A DNA stretch of 64,000 nucleotides from Oxalobacteraceae bacterium OTU3CINTB1. Its GTDB lineage: Bacteria; Pseudomonadota; Gammaproteobacteria; Burkholderiales; Burkholderiaceae_D. The position numbers were made by a program, and so were the translations under genes. Of the stretch, positions 17,666 through 27,400 are shown piece by piece. Below the pieces are notes generated by a model. The model saw only the letters and a program-made list of their open reading frames with translations. It was not told the origin of the DNA and searched no databases. The stretch covers positions 4,216,001-4,280,000 of the forward strand of contig CP099652.1 in NCBI GenBank assembly GCA_024123955.1. Direction: 5' to 3'. Each line of letters opens with the position of its first letter. Positions within the stretch are counted from its first letter, which is position 1.

Positions 17666-20035
17666 TTGACCGCTTCCCCTACCGCACTACCCAAGTGGAT
17701 GACCCGCCGTAACGCCATCCGGGGCTTTATCGTGGCCGGCGCGGCCGCCCTGATCGCCGGCGGCCTGCTGCTGGCCTACCTGCTGCTGATCGTGGCGCCC
17801 AATCTGCCGGCGCTCGACGCCGTGACCGACTACCGGCCCAAAATTCCGCTGCGCGTCTACACCGCCGATAACGCCCTGATTGGCGAATTCGGCGAGGAAC
17901 ACCGCGACTTCGTCCCGATCAAGGACATGCCAGAGCTGATGAAAAAAGCGGTGCTGGCCATCGAGGACAAGCGTTTTTATGACCATAATGGCATCGACTG
18001 GCGCCGCGCGCTGGGTGCGGCGCGCGCCAATGTGGGCGGCGGGTCGCGCCGCCAGGGCGGTTCCACCATCACCATGCAGGTGGCGCGCAATTTTTTCCTG
18101 ACCCGCGACAAATTCTACGGCCGCAAGCTCAATGAGGTCATGCTGGCACTGAAGATCGAGGCGGCGCTGAGCAAGGACGAGATCCTGGAGCTGTACATGA
18201 ACCAGATCTACCTGGGCCAGCGCTCGTACGGCTTTGGCAGCGCGGCGCAGACCTATTTCGGCAAATCGATCAAGGAGCTCGATGTCGCCGAAATGGCCAT
18301 GCTGGCCGGCCTGCCGCAAAACCCGGCCCGCCACAACCCGGCGGTCAATCCGAAACGCGCCAAACAACGCCAGCGCGTGGTGCTGGCGTCGATGCGCGAC
18401 CTCGATTACATCACCGAAGACCAGTACCAGAAGGCGCTGCACCAGACCTTGCGCGTGAGTACCCGCGGGCAGCAGTTCGAGACCCATGCCGAATACGTGG
18501 CCGAACTGGCGCGTCAGGTCGTCTACGCCCAGTTCAAGGAGGACTCGTACACCAAGGGGATCAGCGTCTACACCACCATCCTCAAGGCGGACCAGGACGC
18601 GGCGTATGAATCGGTGCGCCGCAATGTGCTCAACTACGACCAGCGCCACGGCTATCGCGGCCCGGAGGCCTTCATCACGCTGCCGGCCGGCGAGGAGGAG
18701 CGCGACGACGCCATCGAGGAAGCGCTGCAGAAGCGCCCGAGCAGCGACCGCCTGATTCCGGCCGTGGTGCTGGAAGCGGGTCCGAAAGCGGTCAAGGTGC
18801 AGAACCCGGCCGGCGAGGAGATCACCATCACCGGCGACGGCCTGCGCCTGGCCGCCGGCGCCCTCACCGACAAGGCAAAGGACGCCGTGCGCCTGCGGCC
18901 CGGGGCGGTGATCCGCATCATGCAGGGTAATAAGGACGCCTGGTCGATCTCGCAGGTGCCGCTGGTGGCGGCGGCCTTCGTGTCCATCGACGCCGTCAGC
19001 GGCGGCTACCACGCCCTGGTCGGCGGCTTCGATTACAACCTGCAGAAGTTCAACCACGTCACGCAGGCCTGGCGCCAGCCCGGTTCCGCGATCAAGCCTT
19101 TCGTCTATTCGGCCTCGCTGGAAAAGGGCTTTTCGCCGGCGACACTGCTGAACGACGCGCCGCTCGACCTGACCAGCGCCGAAACGGGCAACGAGCCATG
19201 GAGCCCGCGCAACGACGACGGCAAATTCGACGGCCCGATCACCATGCGCTACGCGCTGGCCGAATCGAAGAACGTGGTGTCGGTGCGCATCCTGCGTTCG
19301 ATCACCGTGCCTTACGCGCACAACTACCTGGGCAAGTTCGGTTTCGACCTGGCCAAGCATCCGAAGAACCTGACCATGGCGCTGGGCACCGGCTCGGTCA
19401 CGCCGGCGCAGATGGCCGGCGCCTACTCGGTGTTCGCCAATGGCGGCTACGCGGTCGAGCCGTATCTGATCGCCAAAATCGTCGATGGCGAGGGCAAGAT
19501 CATCAGCGAGGCCAAGCCCCGCACCACCCTGCCCGACGAGGCCCGAGTGATCGATCCGCGCAACGCCTTTGTCACCGACAGCATGATGCGCGAAGTGACG
19601 CGCACCGGCACCGGCGGCGCCGTGGCGCGCCTGGGCCGTCACGACATGGCCGGCAAAACCGGCACCTCCAGCGAAGCGGTCGACGGCTGGTTCGCCGGCT
19701 ACGGCGGCGGCATCGTGGCGGTATCGTGGATGGGTTACGACGATTCGAAATCGTTGGGCGGCAAGGAGTTCGGCGCCACCGTGGCGCTGCCGATCTGGAT
19801 CGATTACATGAAGGTGGCGATGAAGGGCCGTCCGCCGCAGGACCGGCCGGTCCCGGCGGGCATGACGCAAGTCGGCGGCGAGTGGCTGTACGACGAATTC
19901 ACCGGCGACGCGGCGCGCACCACGCTGGACATCGAGGAGACGCCACCGGGCGCCGAGAACATGGTGCCGATGGCGACCGGCGCGGAGAACATCGCGCCGG
20001 TACCGGCGCCAGCGCCGGCGCCGCGCAGCCAGTAA
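17666..20035 (+). CDS. mrcA: Penicillin-binding protein 1A (bifunctional transglycosylase/transpeptidase)
   Basis: Class A PBP that polymerises and cross-links peptidoglycan in the periplasm. The product has 789 residues with one N-terminal membrane segment (about 20-45). Transglycosylase motifs are EDKRFYDHNGIDWRRA (about residue 99) and GGSTITMQVARNFFL. Transpeptidase motifs are SAIKPF (SxxK, about 474), SKN in ESKNVVS, and KTGTSS (about 665). An OB-like insert separates the two domains. The C-terminal tail is Pro/Ala-rich. The start is uncertain: TTG 17666 or ATG 17699. Upstream DNA is shared with divergent glpD. Confidence 0.95.
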   Translation: MTASPTALPKWMTRRNAIRGFIVAGAAALIAGGLLLAYLLLIVAPNLPALDAVTDYRPKIPLRVYTADNALIGEFGEEHRDFVPIKDMPELMKKAVLAIEDKRFYDHNGIDWRRALGAARANVGGGSRRQGGSTITMQVARNFFLTRDKFYGRKLNEVMLALKIEAALSKDEILELYMNQIYLGQRSYGFGSAAQTYFGKSIKELDVAEMAMLAGLPQNPARHNPAVNPKRAKQRQRVVLASMRDLDYITEDQYQKALHQTLRVSTRGQQFETHAEYVAELARQVVYAQFKEDSYTKGISVYTTILKADQDAAYESVRRNVLNYDQRHGYRGPEAFITLPAGEEERDDAIEEALQKRPSSDRLIPAVVLEAGPKAVKVQNPAGEEITITGDGLRLAAGALTDKAKDAVRLRPGAVIRIMQGNKDAWSISQVPLVAAAFVSIDAVSGGYHALVGGFDYNLQKFNHVTQAWRQPGSAIKPFVYSASLEKGFSPATLLNDAPLDLTSAETGNEPWSPRNDDGKFDGPITMRYALAESKNVVSVRILRSITVPYAHNYLGKFGFDLAKHPKNLTMALGTGSVTPAQMAGAYSVFANGGYAVEPYLIAKIVDGEGKIISEAKPRTTLPDEARVIDPRNAFVTDSMMREVTRTGTGGAVARLGRHDMAGKTGTSSEAVDGWFAGYGGGIVAVSWMGYDDSKSLGGKEFGATVALPIWIDYMKVAMKGRPPQDRPVPAGMTQVGGEWLYDEFTGDAARTTLDIEETPPGAENMVPMATGAENIAPVPAPAPAPRSQ

Positions 20036-20052
20036 CCGCGCTACCGGAACGC

Positions 20053-20775
20053 TCAGGCCGACAGATAGCCGCGCATCATCCGCACGGCGCTGTCGGCGAA
20101 CATGTCGGGCGTGACATTGGCGGCGCGGTACTTCCAGCGCTTGACGTACCAGTCTTGGAAGGTGGCCATGATGTGGGCCGCGACCAGGTCCGCGCTGCCC
20201 GGCGGGCGGCCCGGAATCTGCGCGATGACGTCGGCGAACAGCGACTGCACGTACAGCTCCGACGCTTTGGCCGTGTGCCGGTGCTGCGCCTGCAGCACGC
20301 GCGAATCCATGAAAACGAAGTAAAACCACGGCTGCAAAATCTCGGACACATAGATCGACGCACGGATCAGCGCCTCGAGCTTGTCGAGCGGCTCGGCCAG
20401 GTCGTCGAACAGGCGCGGCATCTCGTGGGTCGCGTGGCGCACCACGTCCTCGATCATCTCGGCCAGTTGATCCTTGTTGCTGATATAACCGTACAGGCCG
20501 CCCATCGACAGGCCGGTCTCGTGGCACAGGTCGCGCAAATTCATCGCGCGGAAGCCGACCTCGTTGGCCAGCTTGAAGGTGGCGTTGAAGATGCGTTCGA
20601 GGTTTTCCAGTGCCGGTTTGCGGCGTTTCACCGTGATGCGCTCGGCATTGCGGTCCAGCAGATAAGACCAGATATTAACGCCGTCGAGCGGCGTCATGCT
20701 CTGGAATTGTTCCAAGTCGAATTGTGCCCGCAAGATGGTCTCTGATGTGGTTTTATTAATAACGTCTCCGTTCAT
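20053..20775 (-). CDS. TetR/AcrR-family transcriptional regulator
   Basis: A 240-residue one-component regulator. The TetR helix-turn-helix is MNLRDLCHETGLSMGGLYGY (about residues 78-97), preceded by the usual helix IFNATFKLANEVGFRA. An unusually long N-terminal extension of about 55 residues precedes the DNA-binding domain. The C-terminal ligand domain carries no recognisable signature. It is convergent with mrcA and faces the decayed yfi locus. Two direct copies of AGGTGTTTTA, each within TAAATAGGTGTTTTA-like sequence just before the gene (about 20811-20840), could be its own operator. Its targets are unknown. Confidence 0.85.
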   Translation of the reverse strand: MNGDVINKTTSETILRAQFDLEQFQSMTPLDGVNIWSYLLDRNAERITVKRRKPALENLERIFNATFKLANEVGFRAMNLRDLCHETGLSMGGLYGYISNKDQLAEMIEDVVRHATHEMPRLFDDLAEPLDKLEALIRASIYVSEILQPWFYFVFMDSRVLQAQHRHTAKASELYVQSLFADVIAQIPGRPPGSADLVAAHIMATFQDWYVKRWKYRAANVTPDMFADSAVRMMRGYLSA

Positions 20776-20912
20776 CTTAGCACAGGGCTCCCGCGCCCCC
20801 GCTCTAAAAATAGGTGTTTTACCTAAATAGGTGTTTTAGCTATATTCCACTTGTTCTTCGGACACAATAACAGCAAAATTCCACCTTCATTCCACCCCGA
20901 ACATCGGCTCCC

Positions 20913-21361
20913 TTGCAACTCCTCCGACCTCTTCCAGTCTGGCGCTTACTGATCGCGGTCATGTCGGCGGTGCCGGGGGCCACGCTGGCGCAAACCACCG
21001 CCAGCATCGACGAACTGGCCGATCTGGTGCTGGGCATCGTCCAATACACGCGTTGGCCGGGCGCGCTGCCGCCGCCTGGAGGAACGCACCGCCGTGCTGT
21101 TCATCGACATTCGCTGACCGCCGGCCTGCTGGGCGCTTGCGCCGCCCCAAACCCATTGAACCGGCAGCTACCGTCGTCACGGCGCGCCAGGCGGCGCTGC
21201 AGTCGCTGGGATTCAAGCCGACCACGCGCGGCTGGGAAAAGAGCCTGAGCACCGACGGTGGCGGCGACGTCGGCGGACGGGTGACATTCGGGTTTGACAA
21301 TACCACCGAAGCCGGGCGCGCCCAAAATCGCCGCGTGACGATCATCGTCAGCGCGGTGTGA
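20913..21361 (+). pseudogene. Decayed yfiR-yfiN-yfiB operon remnant
   Basis: Pieces of three genes lie end to end in different frames. Bases 20913-21070 encode a signal peptide and VLGIVQYTRWP, matching the start of YfiR (DUF4154), the periplasmic repressor of the diguanylate cyclase YfiN. Bases 21073-21117, in another frame, encode RLEERTAVLFIDIR and a stop, like the beginning of a GGDEF domain (YfiN). Bases 21114-21361 encode a lipobox LTAGLLGAC, then after a frame change TARQAALQSLGF and finally GRAQNRRVTIIV. These match the N-terminus and C-terminus of the OmpA-like lipoprotein YfiB, without its middle. Order and strand match the R-N-B operon, so large internal deletions are inferred. No part can make a working protein. 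Confidence 0.7.
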
Positions 21362-21368
21362 CCGCGGT

Positions 21369-21859
21369 TCAATGGACGTAGCGGGCGATGAAGTAAACGC
21401 CCGTCATCAGCAGTGAGGCAAAGCCGTACAGCTTCCACATGTGGGACATCTGCATGTTATACAAGGTGATGCGCTGTTCCACCAGCGCATCCTTGAACTC
21501 GTCGCGCTGGTTGGCCAGAGCGTCCTTGAATTCCTCGCGTTGAGCGGACAGGGCCGCGAAGAAGTCCTCGCGCTGTTTGGCCAGCGCGTCCTTGAATTCC
21601 TCGCGCTGTTTGGCCAGCGCATTATTGAACTCCAGCTTATGCTCGTGCAGCAGCCCGATAATTCGCTCGGTTGACGCATGAATCTCATTGCGCAGCGACT
21701 GCACATCTTCCTTGGTCGCAAAGCTGGTTCGTATCACCGCCACATCCACCTCCACCGCCGACATGCGTTTCACGACCACTGCGAGACGTACTTCGACACG
21801 TCCATCATATGCGCCACGAGACGCGTTTTCAACCGGATTTTCTCGTTGTTGGCAGGCAT
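21369..21859 (-). CDS. Hendecad coiled-coil protein with C-terminal membrane helix, probably frameshifted near its start
   Basis: Function unknown. The body reads in one frame: a linker (SAVEVDVAVIRTSFATKEDV), a long coiled coil of 11-residue repeats such as AKQREEFKDAL, and a C-terminal membrane segment WKLYGFASLLMTGVYFIA. The only good ribosome site (GAGGAG) serves ATG 21859, whose own frame stops after 29 codons. Adding one A to the four-A run at 21838-21841 (minus strand) would join MPANNEK to NPVENASRGAYDGR and the rest. So either the gene lost one base, or translation begins at another codon such as GTG 21899 or ATG 21764. It could be an inner-membrane-tethered scaffold. Confidence 0.6.
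21484..21648 (-). repeat. 33-bp tandem repeats coding for hendecads
   Basis: Four 33-bp units start at 21484, 21517, 21550 and 21583, with a degenerate fifth at 21616. Each encodes one 11-residue unit of type (A/S)xQRxEFKDAL. The 11-residue period predicts a slightly right-handed or near-straight coiled coil. Confidence 0.8.
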
Positions 21860-21932
21860 GATCGCTCCTCGGGGCACGGCGGAATGACCAAGTTAACACA
21901 CGCTACCCGCGCTTCGATTGAGGCGTATCATA

Positions 21933-21960
21933 CAAAAAAAAGCAGCCACGGGGGCTGCTT
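21933..21960 (-). terminator. Intrinsic terminator downstream of the diguanylate cyclase gene
   Basis: On the minus strand the stem AGCAGCC / GGCTGCT is followed by eight T residues. It lies about 145 bases after the stop at 22103. Bases 21961-22102 show no gene. Confidence 0.8.
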
Positions 21961-22102
21961 CACTGTACCGCTACGCCACGAGGTGGCTTGCTTATTGTTC
22001 GAATCACACACAATATGCGGGTCGGCGGATTTCACGTCAACAGTTATCGCACACAGTGTGGCGCGCCGGGGACAATCGCCACCTGCGCATCAGCGTGACA
22101 AT

Positions 22103-23236
22103 TTAACCGGCGGTCACGCGATTGCGCCCGGCCCGCTTGGCCTCGTATAAGGCTGCGTCGCCGGCCGAGATCAGCCGGATCAGGTCGTAGCCATGCTGAT
22201 CCGAGCAAGCCACGCCAAGGCTGGCGGTGAAGCGCACCGTCACATCGCCGGTCGACACCACGGTCAGCTCGATGCCCGCCCGCAAACGTTCGGCCAGCCG
22301 CAACGCGTCGGCCAGGTTCAAATCATCGAGCACCAGCACGAACTCCTCGCCGCCGAAGCGCGCCAGCACATCATGTGGCCGCAACTCCATCCTCAGCAAG
22401 GCCGACAAATGGCGCAACACCTCGTCGCCGACCAGGTGGCCGTGGCTATCGTTGATCGCCTTGAAATGATCGGCATCGATCATCACCACCGCCAGGCTGC
22501 GCCCGCCGCGCTGGGCGCGCAGCGCCACCCGCTTGCCCTGCAGCTCCAGGCCGGCGCGGTTGAGCGTGCCGGTCAAGGTGTCGAGCGTCGACAGCCGGCG
22601 CAGGCGCTCGGCGTAACGCCGCATCACCATCACGATCAGCCCGAACGAGATGCAGATTTGCGCCAGCGGGATCACCAAAGCCGTCACCCCCATCATCAGC
22701 GCGTTGGTCGGATCGGACAAATCGGTATCCAGCAGCATGTGCGTACCGCGCAGCAGCAGCGCACAGCCGAGCGCAACAAAGCCGGTCACGCCGATGCAAT
22801 CGACACGCCAGCCGCCATGGCGCGCGATGGCGGCGGCGCACCACAAATTGAGCAGGCCGAAATAGAAGCCGCTGAACACCAGCCGCGCGCAACGGCTGGG
22901 TTCGACCAAGGTGTAGTAACCAGGAACCAGCAGCGCGAGGCCGGTGATGAGCGCGATCATCGGCCACGACAAGGTGGCCGCGCCGTACACGCGCAGGCCG
23001 CGCAGCACCAACGCCAGCCCGAAAGCGATGATGCCGTAGCCGGCCACGCTGGTGAGCAGCGCCGGCAACGTCTCCAGCAGCGTCACGACCACGCCCGCCG
23101 ACACGCAGACATTGCCCGCCGCCCACCAGCGCAACTCGGGCGGGCTGTCCGCGTAGTTGGCGGACGCGGCAACCAACGCCGTGGTCAGCAGGGTTACGCA
23201 CAAATGGACCAGTAACAGGGTTTCGAGATGAAGCAC
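22103..23236 (-). CDS. Membrane-bound diguanylate cyclase (GGDEF)
   Basis: It makes the second messenger cyclic di-GMP from two GTP. The start GTG 23236 gives about 377 residues: an N-terminal membrane sensor of six or seven helices (about residues 1-205, beginning LHLETLLLVHLCVTLLTTAL) and a C-terminal GGDEF domain. The domain begins RRLSTLDTLTGTLNRAGLE and has the active-site signature GGEEF in ARFGGEEFVLVLDD. The metal-binding Asp lies in VVMIDADHFKAIND. No RxxD product-inhibition site is obvious before GGEEF. An open extension to 23410 is probably not coding because it overlaps the divergent promoter region. It is the intact cyclase beside the dead yfi operon. Confidence 0.9.
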   Translation of the reverse strand: MLHLETLLLVHLCVTLLTTALVAASANYADSPPELRWWAAGNVCVSAGVVVTLLETLPALLTSVAGYGIIAFGLALVLRGLRVYGAATLSWPMIALITGLALLVPGYYTLVEPSRCARLVFSGFYFGLLNLWCAAAIARHGGWRVDCIGVTGFVALGCALLLRGTHMLLDTDLSDPTNALMMGVTALVIPLAQICISFGLIVMVMRRYAERLRRLSTLDTLTGTLNRAGLELQGKRVALRAQRGGRSLAVVMIDADHFKAINDSHGHLVGDEVLRHLSALLRMELRPHDVLARFGGEEFVLVLDDLNLADALRLAERLRAGIELTVVSTGDVTVRFTASLGVACSDQHGYDLIRLISAGDAALYEAKRAGRNRVTAG

Positions 23237-23397
23237 GCCGGATGTCCGCGATGAGCAAGGGTTGGTCAAAAACAGCGCAGTATAGAACCAATCGACAGTT
23301 GCCGTGATGAAATTTCTGATATGCCCGCCGTTGTCCGTGTGAATCGGGTAGAGTGGCACTTCTAGCAACCCGGCACAGCAACCTTCGCACTGTAACC

Positions 23398-24342
23398 ATG
23401 GCTTACCCAATTGAGCACAAACTGGTCATCGGCATCGCTTCCAGCGCGCTGTTCGACCTCACCGAATCCCACAAGATCTATCTGGAGGGCGGCGCCGAGG
23501 AATACCGAAAGTATCAGGAGCAGCATATAGACGTAATACTGGGCAAGGGTGTGGCTTTTCCGTTCATCCGGCGCTTTCTCGGCATTAACAAACACTATGC
23601 GCAATCGTCGCCTGTCGAGGTCGTCCTGCTGTCGCGCAACTCGCCCGAGACCGGCCTGCGCGTGATGAATTCGATCGCCCACTACAACCTCGACATCTCG
23701 CGCGCCTGCTTCGTCACCGGCAAGTCGCCGTACACCTACCTGCCCGCCTTTAACACCTCGCTGTTTCTCAGCGCCAACGAGGAAGACGTGCGCAACGCGC
23801 TCGAGGCCAATTATCCGGCCGGGCTGGTGCTGCCCTCGCGCACCGAGGACGACGATGACGATACCGAACTGCGCGTGGCCTTCGACTTCGACGGCGTGAT
23901 CGCCGACGACGAATCCGAAACCGTCTTCAAGCGCAACAACGACGTCGACGAATTCCACGCCCACGAGCGCGAGCGGGTGGCAATCCCGCACCAGCCGGGG
24001 CCGCTGGCCGACCTGTTCCAGAAGCTGTCGCTGATGCAGCGGCTGGAGGAACGGGCGCAGCGGCGCGATCCCGGCTATAAAAAGATCCTGCGCATCGCCA
24101 TCATCACGGCGCGCAGCGCGCCCTCGCACGAGCGCGTCGTCACCACGCTCAAAAGCTGGGGCGTATCGGCCAACGAGACGTTTTTCCTCGGCGGCATGGA
24201 GAAATCGCGGGTGCTGGCCATCTTCAAGCCGCACATCTTCTTCGACGACCAGCTGAGTCATTTGAAGTCGGTCGGCGGCAACATCCCGATGGTGCACGTG
24301 CCGTTCGGCGTGGCCAACCGGCCGCCCAAGCTGGCCATCTGA
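23398..24342 (+). CDS. 5'-nucleotidase (cytosolic cN-I-like family)
   Basis: This looks like the cytosolic 5'-nucleotidase family (PF06189), which dephosphorylates nucleoside 5'-monophosphates. The 314-residue product begins MAYPIEHKLVIGIASSALFD. The HAD-type nucleophile region is VAFDFDGVIADDESE (about residues 160-174). Later motifs include IITARSAP and FFLGGMEKSRVLAIFKPHIFFDD with its acidic metal site. A start at 23353 is possible, but 23398 fits the family. It is divergent from the diguanylate cyclase gene and upstream of mfd. Confidence 0.88.
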   Translation: MAYPIEHKLVIGIASSALFDLTESHKIYLEGGAEEYRKYQEQHIDVILGKGVAFPFIRRFLGINKHYAQSSPVEVVLLSRNSPETGLRVMNSIAHYNLDISRACFVTGKSPYTYLPAFNTSLFLSANEEDVRNALEANYPAGLVLPSRTEDDDDDTELRVAFDFDGVIADDESETVFKRNNDVDEFHAHERERVAIPHQPGPLADLFQKLSLMQRLEERAQRRDPGYKKILRIAIITARSAPSHERVVTTLKSWGVSANETFFLGGMEKSRVLAIFKPHIFFDDQLSHLKSVGGNIPMVHVPFGVANRPPKLAI

Positions 24343-24394
24343 TTGGCCGTCCGACACCGGGTCAGGCCGGACCACGGCGCTGGCGGGCATCGTC

Positions 24395-24400
24395 TATAAT
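24395..24400 (+). promoter_or_regulatory. Candidate -10 box of mfd
   Basis: TATAAT lies 81 bases before the GTG start of mfd. A -35 is not clear. Confidence 0.35.
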
Positions 24401-24481
24401 GTCGGCACCGGCGCTGCCATTGCGGCGCCGCCTGACCGTTGACTAACCACCCGTAACCGTTAAATCTGCGTCGCCCTTATT

Positions 24482-27400
24482 GTGCCCTTAGTCTTAGCCA
24501 AATCGATTCCCAAACCAGGTAACCGCTTCGCCCTGCCCACCTTGCATGGCTCGTCGGATGCCTACGCGCTCGCGCTCACCGCGCTCGAACTGAAATCGCA
24601 GGGCCAGATGCTGGCCGTGATCGTCGCCAACGCCAGCGACGCCCAACGCCTGCTCGACGAGATTCCATGGTTCGGCGGCGACAAGCTGCGCTGCCATTTG
24701 CTGCCGGATTGGGAAACGCTGCCCTACGACGCCTTCTCGCCGCACCAGGACCTGGTGTCCGAGCGCCTGGCCACCCTGCACGAGATCTCCAGCGGCCAGT
24801 GCGACGTGATGCTGGTGCCGGCCACCACGGCGCTGGTGCGCATGGCGCCGCCGTCGTTCCTGGCGGGGTACACCTTCTTCTTCAAAAAAGGCGAATCGCT
24901 CGACGAGGCGCGCCTGAAAGCGCAACTGACCCTGGCCGGCTACACCCACGTGACGCAGGTGATGTCGCCCGGCGAATACTCGGTGCGCGGCGGCTTGATC
25001 GACCTGTTCCCGATGGGCTCAGCGCTGCCCTACCGCCTCGACCTGTTCGGCGACACCATCGAAACCATCCGCACCTTCGACGCCGACACCCAGCGCTCGC
25101 TGTACCCGGTCAACGAGGTGCGCCTGCTGCCGGGCCGCGAATTCCCGATGGACGAAGCGGCGCGCACCACCTTCCGCAGCCGCTGGCGCGAACAGTTCGA
25201 AGGCGATCCTTCGCGCTCGGTGGTCTACAAGGACATCTCCAGCGGCATCGCATCGGCCGGTATCGAATACTACCTGCCGCTGTTCTTCGAAGACACGGCC
25301 ACCTTGTTCGACTACCTGCCGCAAGGCGCCGCGCTGGCACTGGTGGGCGACATCGACGCCGCCATCAAACGCTTCTGGACCGACACCGGCTCTCGCTACC
25401 GCTTCCTGAAGGCCGACCGCGAGCGCCCGATCCTGTCGCCGGAAGCGCTGTTCCTGTCGGACGAGCAGTTCTTCACGCTGGCCAAGCCGTATGCCCGGCT
25501 GGCGATCTCCAAGGATGCGGACAGTGGCGCCTCCGAGCTGTCGGCGCCGGTGCCCAACATCGCCGTCAACCGCCACAGCGACGACCCGCTGACCAACCTG
25601 CGCGCCTACCTGCTGCAAGCGGGCCGCCGCGTGATGATCTGCGCCGAATCGAACGGCCGCCGCGAAACGCTGCAGCAGTACTTCGCCGAATACGATCTCG
25701 CATTGACCCCGGTAGAGGGCTTCGAAGGCTTCGCCACGTCGAGCGCCAAACTGGCCCTGGGCGTGGCACCGCTGCACGCCGGCTTCGAGCTCTCGACGCC
25801 GAACGAAAACCTGATCTTCATCACCGAGACCGAGCTGTATGCGGGTTCGGGCCGCCGCGTCGGCAAGAAGAAGCAGGAAGCCGTCACCCAGGTCGAGTCG
25901 ATGGTGCGCGACCTGTCGGAGCTGAAAATCGGCGATCCGGTGGTCCACATCAACCACGGCATCGGGCGCTACATGGGCCTGACCAGCATGGACCTGGGCG
26001 AAGGCGAAACCGAATTCCTGCACCTGGAATACGCCAAGGACACCAAGCTGTATGTGCCGGTGTCGCAGCTGCACGTGATCTCGCGCTACTCCGGCGCCTC
26101 GCCGGAGGACGCGCCGCTGCACTCGCTCGGCTCGGGCCAGTGGGAAAAGGCCAAGCGCAAGGCCGCCGAGCAGGTGCGCGACACCGCCGCCGAGCTACTG
26201 AACCTGTACGCCCGCCGCGCGCTGCGCGAAGGCCACGCGTTCGAATATTCGGCGCACGACTACGAGCGCTTCGCCGACAGCTTCGGCTTCGACGAAACGC
26301 CGGACCAGCAGGAAGCGATCAACAACGTCATCAAGGATATGACCTCGGGCAAGCCGATGGACCGGTTGGTGTGCGGCGACGTCGGCTTCGGCAAGACCGA
26401 GGTCGCCCTGCGCGCCGCCTTCATCGCCGTCATGGGCGGCCGGCAGGTCGCCATCCTGGCGCCGACCACGCTGCTGGCGGAACAGCATGCGCAAACCTTC
26501 GCCGACCGCTTCGCCGACTGGCCGGTGCGCATCGCCGAAATGTCGCGTTTCCGCACCGGCAAGGAGATCACGCAGGCGATCAAGGGCATGGCCGACGGCA
26601 CGCTGGACATCGTCATCGGCACCCACAAGCTGCTGTCGGACGACGTCAAGTTCACCCGACTGGGCCTGGTCATCATCGACGAGGAACACCGCTTCGGCGT
26701 GCGCCAGAAGGAGGCGCTCAAGTCCCTGCGCGCCGAAGTGGACGTGCTGACGCTGACCGCCACGCCGATTCCGCGCACCTTGGGCATGGCGCTCGAAGGC
26801 CTGCGCGATTTCTCCGTCATCGCCACGGCGCCGCAAAAGCGGCTGGCGATCAAGACCTTCGTGCGCAGCGAGGGCGAATCGATCATCCGCGAAGCCTGCC
26901 TGCGCGAACTCAAACGCGGCGGCCAGGTGTATTTCCTGCACAACGAGGTCGAGACCATTCAGAACCGCATGGCGATGCTCACCGAGCTGCTGCCGGAGGC
27001 GCGAATCGCTGTCGCCCACGGCCAGATGCACGAACGCGACCTGGAAAAGGTCATGCGCGACTTCGTTGCGCAGCGCTTCAACATCCTGCTGTGCACCACG
27101 ATTATCGAAACCGGCATCGACGTGCCGACCGCGAACACCATCATCATGCACCGCGCCGACAAATTCGGCCTGGCGCAGCTGCACCAGCTGCGCGGGCGCG
27201 TGGGCCGCTCGCACCACCAGGCCTACGCCTACCTGCTGGTGACGGACGTGCAGTCGCTGACCAAACAGGCGCAGCGCCGCCTGGACGCCATCCAGCAGAT
27301 GGAAGAACTGGGCAGCGGCTTCTATCTGGCGATGCACGACCTGGAGATCCGCGGCGCCGGCGAGGTGCTCGGCGACAGCCAGTCCGGCGAGATGACCGAA

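Noticed and set aside
17687..20527. 946-codon minus-strand open frame over the PBP1A gene
   Set aside because: Arg/Val/Asp/Gly-rich shadow with no domain; the plus strand holds SxxK, SxN and KTG motifs.
21053..21361. Single intact 102-residue protein in the decayed yfi region
   Set aside because: Only its second half matches a family (ends of YfiB) and the first half is out-of-frame YfiN/YfiB DNA; there is no plausible start.
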